From assembly GCA_947476825.1 (NCBI GenBank), contig CANJRV010000009.1, positions 1-49,885 of the forward strand: a stretch of 49,885 bases of DNA, read 5' to 3'. The notes beneath the pieces were generated by a model. That model saw nothing but the letters and a program-made list of their open reading frames with translations. It did not search any database and was not told the DNA's origin. Below are positions 44,366-49,885 of the stretch, one piece after another. The DNA comes from Bacteroidota bacterium. Its GTDB lineage: Bacteria > Bacteroidota > Bacteroidia > Chitinophagales > Chitinophagaceae. The translations under genes and the position numbers were made by a program. Positions within the stretch are counted from its first letter, which is position 1. Each line of letters opens with the position of its first letter.

Positions 44366-45376
44366 ATGAAGTATTTTGATTTCAAACATATCACCTTTGC
44401 ACATCCGCAGTATTTCTTCTTACTGTTGTTGGTTCCCATTGGTATATTTTGGATTTATCAATTCAAGAAAAAGCAACAGGCAACTTTTACAGTTTCTACT
44501 TTGCAAGGATTGACTGGATTAGCAGAGAGCAGTCTTATTAAATGGAAAGGCATTTTACATGTACTCAGAATTCTTTCGTTTATCTGTATCGTTATTGCAT
44601 TGGCTCGACCGCAAACTAGTAATGTGAATGAAACCATAAATAGTGAAGGCTTAGACATTGTGATGGCAATGGATATTTCAGGAAGTATGTTAGCGGAAGA
44701 CTTTCATCCGAATCGAATTGAAGCAGCAAAGAAAGTTGCGACTGAATTTATTGAAAATCGCCCGACAGATAGAATTGGCTTAGTCATATTTTCTGGCGAG
44801 AGTTTTACGCAATGTCCATTAACCACCGATCAAAATATTTTACACGAACAACTAAAAAATATTCGTAGTGGATTGTTGGAAGATGGTACCGCAATTGGTA
44901 TGGGTTTGGCAACTTCTGTAGAACGTTTGCGCAATAGTAAAGCCAAATCAAAAATTATTATTTTATTGACTGATGGTGTAAATAATACTGGATTGATAGA
45001 TCCCATTACCGCTTTAGAAATTGCGAAAGCATATAAGATACGTGTATATACTATTGGTGTTGGTACACAAGGTTCTGCGCCATATCCGGTGAAGGATCAA
45101 TTTGGAAATATGTCTATGCAACAAATGCCGGTTCAAATTGATGAGGCATTGATGCAAAGAATAGCACATGAAACGGGAGGGAAATACTTTAGAGCTACTG
45201 AAAATAAATCTTTGGGTAGGGTGTATAAGGATATAGATAAAATGGAAAAAACAAAGATTGAAATCAATAGTTTCAAACGATATGCGGAATTGTTTTTCCT
45301 GTATGCGGCATTAGGGCTACTATTTTTATTTTTAGAAATTGTGTTGCGGTATACCGTTTTCAGACAATTGCCATAA
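44366..45376 (+). CDS. batA: BatA-type VWA-domain membrane protein
   Basis: A 336-residue protein with two N-terminal membrane segments (about 14-33 and 62-80), a von Willebrand A domain with intact MIDAS (DISGS 103-107, later TDGVNNTG) and a C-terminal membrane segment (FFLYAALGLLFLFLEIVL). This is the BatA/BatB topology, with the VWA domain in the periplasm or facing it. In other Bacteroidota batB, batC, batD and batE usually follow; here the next gene encodes an unrelated E2 enzyme after a repeat, so the locus is shortened. Confidence 0.85.
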   Translation: MKYFDFKHITFAHPQYFFLLLLVPIGIFWIYQFKKKQQATFTVSTLQGLTGLAESSLIKWKGILHVLRILSFICIVIALARPQTSNVNETINSEGLDIVMAMDISGSMLAEDFHPNRIEAAKKVATEFIENRPTDRIGLVIFSGESFTQCPLTTDQNILHEQLKNIRSGLLEDGTAIGMGLATSVERLRNSKAKSKIIILLTDGVNNTGLIDPITALEIAKAYKIRVYTIGVGTQGSAPYPVKDQFGNMSMQQMPVQIDEALMQRIAHETGGKYFRATENKSLGRVYKDIDKMEKTKIEINSFKRYAELFFLYAALGLLFLFLEIVLRYTVFRQLP

Positions 45377-45468
45377 AGATATAAAATTCCATTTTTTTGT
45401 ATAAATAGATAGTTGTCGTATTCGGTTATACTAGACATTTAATGAAAGGAAAAGTATTTAGGTGTCGT

Positions 45469-45558
45469 TGTATTGCGGCAACGATAGAATGGAAAGCCCG
45501 GATTTCGCTGCTTTGAGCGGAAACGGACTTGGAGTGATAGCGTGAGTGCCGCCCAAAG
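45469..45558 (-). repeat. Dispersed ~88 bp structured repeat, copy D (inverted)
   Basis: It starts TTGTATTGCGGCAACGAT and ends GTGCCGCCCAAAG. The centre TTTCGCT/AGCGGAAA is self-complementary but differs from those of the other copies. GGAGTGATAGCG within it recurs at the end of the frame at 23553-23843. It lies 92 bases past the batA stop. Confidence 0.75.
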
Positions 45559-45640
45559 TTCTCAGAATAAATTTAGTTTCACCATTTAAAAATGCTTTTT
45601 TCTTTTTGAAAAGAAAATTAAAAGAGAAAAGAGATTTTTA

Positions 45641-45648
45641 TACATTTA
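45641..45648 (+). promoter_or_regulatory. -7-like box before the E2 gene
   Basis: TACATTTA matches seven of eight bases of TAnnTTTG and lies 12 bases before the ATG at 45661. Confidence 0.3.
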
Positions 45649-45660
45649 CACTCTTAAAAG

Positions 45661-46971
45661 ATGAATATGTCTACAGTTGATTTAGTAATGCCTAAGATGG
45701 GTGAAAGTATCATGGAAGCCACGATATTGAAGTGGCATAAGAAGCCAGGTGATTTTGTGAAGATGGATGAAACGATGTTGGAAATTGCTACAGACAAAGT
45801 AGATAGTGAAGTGCCTTCAACAGCTGAAGGGACAATTACTGAAATATTATTTAAGGAAAATGATGTGGTTCCAGTTGGGAAAGTGATTGCTCGAATTAGT
45901 TCTGGCGCCACTTCATCTGTGCCAGTAGCCGCTGCTGAACCTATTGCAAAAACAAGCGCTCCAGCCAATATGCCTACACCTGTTGCTGCACCTATTTCTG
46001 CTTCCAATGACAATCCATCTGGTGGCAATAATAAATTTTATTCACCTTTGGTTTTAAATATCGCAGGTTCGGAAGGCGTTAGCATGACTGAATTAGAAAA
46101 GATTGCCGGCACAGGTAATGATGGTAGAATAACTAAGAAAGACATACTGCATTATGTAGCCAATCGTAAGGCTGGAGTACAAACTGTTGTTGCGGCTTCG
46201 CCAATTGTTGTTGAACAAGCTGCTGCTGCTGCGCCTTCTGCGCCAGCAAGTGTGATTGGTGGTAATGTAGAAATTATTGAAATGGATCGTATGCGCAAGA
46301 TGATAGCAGACCATATGGTTCGTAGTAAAGCGACCTCTCCACATGTGACCAGTTTCACAGAAGCAGATGTAACGAATATTGTTCAATGGAGAAATAAAAT
46401 TAAATCTCCATTTGAGAAAAAATACAATTCGAAAATTACTTTCACACCAATTTTTATTGAAGCGGTGGTGAATGCCATTCGAAAATATCCATTGATTAAT
46501 TCAAGCCTGGATGGGAATCAAATAATCGTCAAAAAAGATATTAATATAGGTATGGCAACCGCTTTACCAACTGGAAATTTAATTGTACCCGTGATTAAAA
46601 ATGCAGACACAAAAAACCTTTTTGGCTTAACCAAAGAAGTCAATTTGTTGGCTGATAATGCACGAAATAACAGATTAAAACCAGATGATACCCAAGGTGG
46701 AACCTTTACCATGACTAATGTTGGGACATTTGGTAGCCTGATGGGAACGCCAATTATTAATCAACCACAAGTAGCCATATTAGCTGTTGGTGCCATCAAA
46801 AAAAGACCGATGGTACTCGAAACAGAGCATGGGGATGTAATTGCCATTCGACACATGATGTACCTCTCTTTGAGTTATGATCACCGAATTGTGGATGGTT
46901 CATTGGGTGCTAGTTTCTTAACAGAAATTGCCAATGAACTAGAAAGATTTGATTCGAATAGAGAAATATAA
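45661..46971 (+). CDS. 2-oxo acid dehydrogenase E2 (dihydrolipoamide acyltransferase)
   Basis: A 436-residue E2 component. The lipoyl domain (about 5-78) has the lipoyl-lysine K46 in EIATDKVDSE. An Ala/Pro-rich linker leads to the peripheral subunit-binding domain (about 122-155, SPLVLNIAGSEGVSMTEL and GTGNDGRITKKDIL), a second flexible linker, and the catalytic domain with FTMTNVGTFGSL and SYDHRIVDG. The sequence type fits the branched-chain 2-oxo acid complex of Bacteroidota, but the substrate is not certain. E1 and E3 genes are not adjacent. ATG at 45667 is an alternative start. Confidence 0.92.
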   Translation: MNMSTVDLVMPKMGESIMEATILKWHKKPGDFVKMDETMLEIATDKVDSEVPSTAEGTITEILFKENDVVPVGKVIARISSGATSSVPVAAAEPIAKTSAPANMPTPVAAPISASNDNPSGGNNKFYSPLVLNIAGSEGVSMTELEKIAGTGNDGRITKKDILHYVANRKAGVQTVVAASPIVVEQAAAAAPSAPASVIGGNVEIIEMDRMRKMIADHMVRSKATSPHVTSFTEADVTNIVQWRNKIKSPFEKKYNSKITFTPIFIEAVVNAIRKYPLINSSLDGNQIIVKKDINIGMATALPTGNLIVPVIKNADTKNLFGLTKEVNLLADNARNNRLKPDDTQGGTFTMTNVGTFGSLMGTPIINQPQVAILAVGAIKKRPMVLETEHGDVIAIRHMMYLSLSYDHRIVDGSLGASFLTEIANELERFDSNREI

Positions 46972-47043
46972 AAACTTCTTTTTAGGCAGTGTTCTTACAT
47001 ATTCATTCTGTTCAATATTTATTTAAGCTACAAATTTTATATC

Positions 47044-47319
47044 GTGAAAGTATTTTCAAAAGAAGAATTAAATGAAGAGCTAAAAACTTTACAAGATTGG
47101 CATGAAGTAGAGGCTGCTATTGAAAAATCATTTGTGTTCGCTGATTTTAAAAAGGCACTTGGTTTTATTGTACAAGTAGGCATTCTTGCAGAACAAGCCG
47201 ATCATCATCCCGAAATTTGGAATGTTTATCATAAAGTAAAAATTAGATTGAACACGCATAGTGCAAACGCGATTACTAATCTGGATATAGATTTAGCAAA
47301 ACAAATCGATACGCTTTAG
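47044..47319 (+). CDS. 4a-hydroxytetrahydrobiopterin dehydratase (PCD/DCoH)
   Basis: A 91-residue protein starting with GTG at 47044. The pterin-4a-carbinolamine dehydratase signature is visible: FKKALGFIVQVGILAEQADHHPEIWNVYHKVKIRL (read in parts), with the catalytic HH-P and a later His in NTHSANAITNLD. The enzyme recycles the pterin cofactor of aromatic amino acid hydroxylases or works in molybdopterin-related repair. No hydroxylase gene is next to it. It lies 23 bases before the methyltransferase gene. Confidence 0.9.
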   Translation: MKVFSKEELNEELKTLQDWHEVEAAIEKSFVFADFKKALGFIVQVGILAEQADHHPEIWNVYHKVKIRLNTHSANAITNLDIDLAKQIDTL

Positions 47320-47342
47320 TGCACTACTTTTAGAAAAATTAC

Positions 47343-48500
47343 ATGGGACAGAATTTTAAAATGGTAGCCAAAACCTTATTTGGATTTGAAGATTTATTGG
47401 CAAACGAACTAAAGCAATTGGGTGCATTAAACATTGTGAAAGGTATGCGCATGGTAAGTTTTGAAGGGGATAATGGTTTTATGTATAAGGCTAATTTGGC
47501 TTGTAGAACCGCTATCAAAATACTGAAACCAATTTATCTTTTTAATGCAATCAATGAGGAAGAATTATACCAAGGAATTCGTAAAATGGATTGGTCACAA
47601 TATCTTAGCGTCGATCAAACATTAGCATTGGATGCTACTGTTTTTTCCGATTATTTTAATCATTCCAAATATGTTGCATTGAAAGTCAAGGATGCAATTG
47701 TAGATCAATTTCGAGACAATACAGGTGTGCGTCCGAGTGTAGATACGGATTCTCCAGATTTGCGAATCAATATTCATATTCACCAAGATGAGGTGACTGT
47801 TTCATTGGATAGTTCGGGTAATTCATTGCACCAGAGGGGTTATAGATTGTCTACGAATATTGCGCCTATCAATGAAGTATTGGCAGCAGGAATACTACTA
47901 CTTTCTGGCTGGGATGGACAATCTCATTTTCTAGATCCAATGTGTGGTAGCGGAACAATATTGGTAGAAGCAGCTATGATAGCTTGTAATATACCTTGCA
48001 ATTTGAACCGTGCGGAATTTGCATTTGAAAGATGGGCAGATTGGGATAAAGATTTATTTTTATTGATTCGGGATTCTTTATTAAAGAAAACACGTGAGTT
48101 TCATTATTCTATTCAAGGTTATGATATAGAATCCTCCGCAATTAGGAAAGCACAAGAAAATATCGAGAACGCAAACTTAGAAGAGTATATCCATGTGTCG
48201 CAGAAGGATTTTTTTGAAACGGAGAAAAAAGTAGATGGACCATTGCATATTGTTTTTAATCCACCGTATGATGAGCGCATCAGCATTGAAACTGAAGATT
48301 TTTATGAGGATATTGGGAATGTATTGAAGCAACATTATGCAGGAACCAAGGCTTGGTTTATTACAGCTAATTTGGAGGGCTTGAAATATGTTGGGCTGAA
48401 ACCTTCGGTAAAAATCAAGGTAATGAATGGGAATCTGGAGGCTCGCTTGGTGAAATATGAAATGTATGCAGGCAGTAAGAAGCAGTCAGGTAAAATTTAA
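47343..48500 (+). CDS. RlmL-like class I SAM-dependent RNA methyltransferase
   Basis: A 385-residue protein with an N-terminal THUMP domain (about 5-160, KTLFGFEDLLANELKQLG, DSSGNSLHQRGYR) and a C-terminal UPF0020-type Rossmann methyltransferase. The SAM motif is DPMCGSG (198-204) and the catalytic motif NPPY (306-309), expected for N2-guanine methylation; the match is to the N-terminal half of RlmL (m2G2445 of 23S rRNA). The RlmK half is absent, which is the usual short form. Confidence 0.92.
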   Translation: MGQNFKMVAKTLFGFEDLLANELKQLGALNIVKGMRMVSFEGDNGFMYKANLACRTAIKILKPIYLFNAINEEELYQGIRKMDWSQYLSVDQTLALDATVFSDYFNHSKYVALKVKDAIVDQFRDNTGVRPSVDTDSPDLRINIHIHQDEVTVSLDSSGNSLHQRGYRLSTNIAPINEVLAAGILLLSGWDGQSHFLDPMCGSGTILVEAAMIACNIPCNLNRAEFAFERWADWDKDLFLLIRDSLLKKTREFHYSIQGYDIESSAIRKAQENIENANLEEYIHVSQKDFFETEKKVDGPLHIVFNPPYDERISIETEDFYEDIGNVLKQHYAGTKAWFITANLEGLKYVGLKPSVKIKVMNGNLEARLVKYEMYAGSKKQSGKI

Positions 48501-48549
48501 ATAGAAATTTACACAAGAATTCATTTAACAAATTATAACACTTGATGTG

Positions 48550-48579
48550 TTGGCTTATACCTGTAGAATAGTATATTTG
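48550..48579 (+). promoter_or_regulatory. Complete -33/-7 promoter for bamD
   Basis: TTG at 48550-48552 and TATATTTG at 48572-48579 are separated by exactly 19 bases, the Bacteroidetes layout. The bamD ATG at 48591 follows 11 bases later. Confidence 0.55.
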
Positions 48580-48590
48580 CTCCCACTCCG

Positions 48591-49394
48591 ATGAAACAGA
48601 CAATCCTATTGGCGCTTTTTGCACTGCAATTTTTTACTTCCTGCACAACTAGTTTTGATAAAATACAAAAAAGCAAAGACTTTGCTTATATGTTGACAAA
48701 AGCAGATGAATATTATGATAAAAAATCTTATTCAAAAGCGAATACACTATATGAACAATTATTGACTGTATATAAAGGCACTAAAACTTTTGAAAATTTA
48801 TATTATCGATATGCCTTTACTTTTTATTATGACAGAAGCTATTTAGCCGCTTCTTATCATTTTAAAAACTTCTGTGATCTATTTCCAAAATCGACAAAAA
48901 CCGAAGAATGTGCTTATTTGAATAGCCTTTGTTTATATAATTTGTCGCCAGATTACACGCTAGATCAATCCAATACGGTAAAATCGATTGGTGAATTACA
49001 AACATTTGTCAATACACATCCCGATTCAAAACGAATTGCCGATGCGAATAAATATATAGATGAATCGAGAGATAAATTGGAAATAAAAGACAATTACGGG
49101 GCTGAACTTTATTTTAAAATAGGGGAGTATAAGGCTGCTGGCGTTGCGTTTGAGCAAATTATCCGTAAGTATCCAGACTCTAAAAATGCGGACTATTATC
49201 AATTTATGGTAGTCAAATCTAATTTCAAATATGCCATCAATAGTATACCTGAAAAACAAGAAGATAGATATAAAATTGTGATGACGGATGCCAATGATTT
49301 TTTAGAAAAATATCCAAAAAGTCAATTTAAGAGTGAAATTGACAAAATAATAAACCTATCTTCGCAGTCCTTAAAAAAAATCGCCAGTAAATGA
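48591..49394 (+). CDS. bamD: Outer membrane assembly lipoprotein BamD
   Basis: A 267-residue lipoprotein with lipobox FFTSC (Cys18). The rest consists of TPR-like helical repeats (KADEYYDKKSYSKANTLYEQLL, YLAASYHFKNFCDLFPKS, YKAAGVAFEQIIRKYPDS), the BamD/YfiO architecture. BamD works with BamA to insert beta-barrel proteins into the outer membrane. The end overlaps the rpoZ start by four bases (ATGA), so the two are translationally coupled, a gene order common in Bacteroidota. Confidence 0.9.
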   Translation: MKQTILLALFALQFFTSCTTSFDKIQKSKDFAYMLTKADEYYDKKSYSKANTLYEQLLTVYKGTKTFENLYYRYAFTFYYDRSYLAASYHFKNFCDLFPKSTKTEECAYLNSLCLYNLSPDYTLDQSNTVKSIGELQTFVNTHPDSKRIADANKYIDESRDKLEIKDNYGAELYFKIGEYKAAGVAFEQIIRKYPDSKNADYYQFMVVKSNFKYAINSIPEKQEDRYKIVMTDANDFLEKYPKSQFKSEIDKIINLSSQSLKKIASK

Positions 49395-49723
49395 CACAAA
49401 TAAAAAAACTGCTCATCAACACAACGAACCCGTCTATTGAAGCTAGAGATTTATCTTTGATAGAGGTTAAGACAGGTAATTTGTATGAATCCATTTCCAT
49501 CATTGCCAAACGTGCGAATCAAATTAATACAAAAATTAAAGACGAGTTACATCGTAAATTGGAAGAGTTTGGAAGTTTGAATGATAATCTAGAAGAAATC
49601 AATGAGAACAAAGAGCAAATTGAAATCTCTCGTTTTTATGAGCGTATGGCAAACCCTGCTATTCAAGCAACGCATGAATTATTGAATGATAAAATTTATC
49701 ATCGCAAGAAAGACGAAGCATAG
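49391..49723 (+). CDS. rpoZ: DNA-directed RNA polymerase omega subunit
   Basis: A 110-residue protein of the Bacteroidota omega/Rpb6-like type, which stabilises the beta-prime subunit. The region RDLSLIEVKTGNLYESISIIAKRANQINTKIKDEL (about 19-53, read in parts) is the conserved core, with a charged C-terminus. It overlaps bamD by four bases. A long hairpin follows at 49773-49810. Confidence 0.9.
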   Translation: MTQIKKLLINTTNPSIEARDLSLIEVKTGNLYESISIIAKRANQINTKIKDELHRKLEEFGSLNDNLEEINENKEQIEISRFYERMANPAIQATHELLNDKIYHRKKDEA

Positions 49724-49772
49724 ATAAATTTATCTTGCTGCATTATACAAAATAAAATTACTTTTATTATAC

Positions 49773-49810
49773 TGCGCAAATGAGTAGGTACTTACTTACT
49801 CGTTTGCGCA
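49773..49810 (+). terminator. Long hairpin after rpoZ, terminator-like
   Basis: TGCGCAAATGAGTA (49773-49786) pairs with TACTCGTTTGCGCA (49797-49810) over 14 bp with one G-U wobble and a ten-base loop. It is followed only by a weak T-rich stretch (TTTGTTATTG), so it may be a terminator or a 3' stabilising structure. Confidence 0.6.
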
Positions 49811-49885
49811 TTTGTTATTGTATGTAGTGTTATGTAAAGCATGGATGGGCGCACGGAATGGTGATACCTCATGAATGAAATAATA

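Noticed and set aside
49871-49885. ATG at the right edge as the start of a next gene
   Set aside because: Only five codons are inside the window; nothing can be said about the product.

Overview
The window reads as a chromosome segment of a Bacteroidota bacterium, most likely Chitinophagales/Chitinophagaceae-like. Signs are the low GC content, many -7 boxes of the Bacteroidetes type (TAnnTTTG) just upstream of starts, three secreted proteins with C-terminal type IX secretion (T9SS) sorting domains, a DUF5916 protein, TlpA/DUF4369 thioredoxins, a carboxypeptidase-regulatory-fold TonB receptor, and the omega subunit following bamD. No rRNA, tRNA or CRISPR array is visible.

Layout. 1-5.9 kb, mainly plus strand: SCO1/SenC copper chaperone, TlpA-like lipoprotein, pyrD, TerC-like membrane protein, 3-hydroxybutyrate dehydrogenase, alpha/beta hydrolase. 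5.9-7.6 kb, minus: TMTC-like membrane protein with TPR tail. 7.7-13.7 kb, minus: one tightly packed operon in transcription order ECF sigma factor, small anti-sigma-like membrane protein, Spy/CpxP-like periplasmic protein, MbnP-like copper protein, MbnH/MauG-like di-heme peroxidase, YHYH-domain protein (T9SS) and sulfatase (T9SS). This looks like a self-contained envelope metal/oxidative-stress response. 13.9-16.6 kb, minus: K+ channel, DinB protein, SCP2-type thiolase. 16.8-22.8 kb: DUF5916 protein, TonB receptor, T9SS protein.

23.2-27.5 kb is the accessory part. Small genes all point the same way: a frameshifted membrane gene, a membrane gene with an in-frame TAG, higBA, fic and an orphan lipoprotein. 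They are separated by four related 100-120 bp repeats. The repeats have inverted ends and carry a promoter-like core near the right end. The whole resembles an integrase-less gene-cassette array (CALIN-like), although canonical attC boxes are not seen. higBA and fic each have their own palindromic operators.

27.6-49.7 kb returns to core functions: groES/groEL, EamA transporter, small Cys-rich secreted protein, dusB, FKBP, MBL hydrolase, parvulin chaperone, second TlpA-like protein, Kir channel, UbiA-like membrane protein, arginase-family enzyme, a MoxR/DUF58/BatD-like/BatA operon without batB-batE, an E2 acyltransferase, pterin dehydratase, RlmL-like methyltransferase, bamD and rpoZ.

A second repeat family (four ~88 bp copies near 13.74, 15.3, 38.1 and 45.5 kb) sits just beyond stop codons. 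It keeps conserved ends around a centre whose sequence varies but stays self-complementary. Functional statements rest on motif reading only; no database search was possible.
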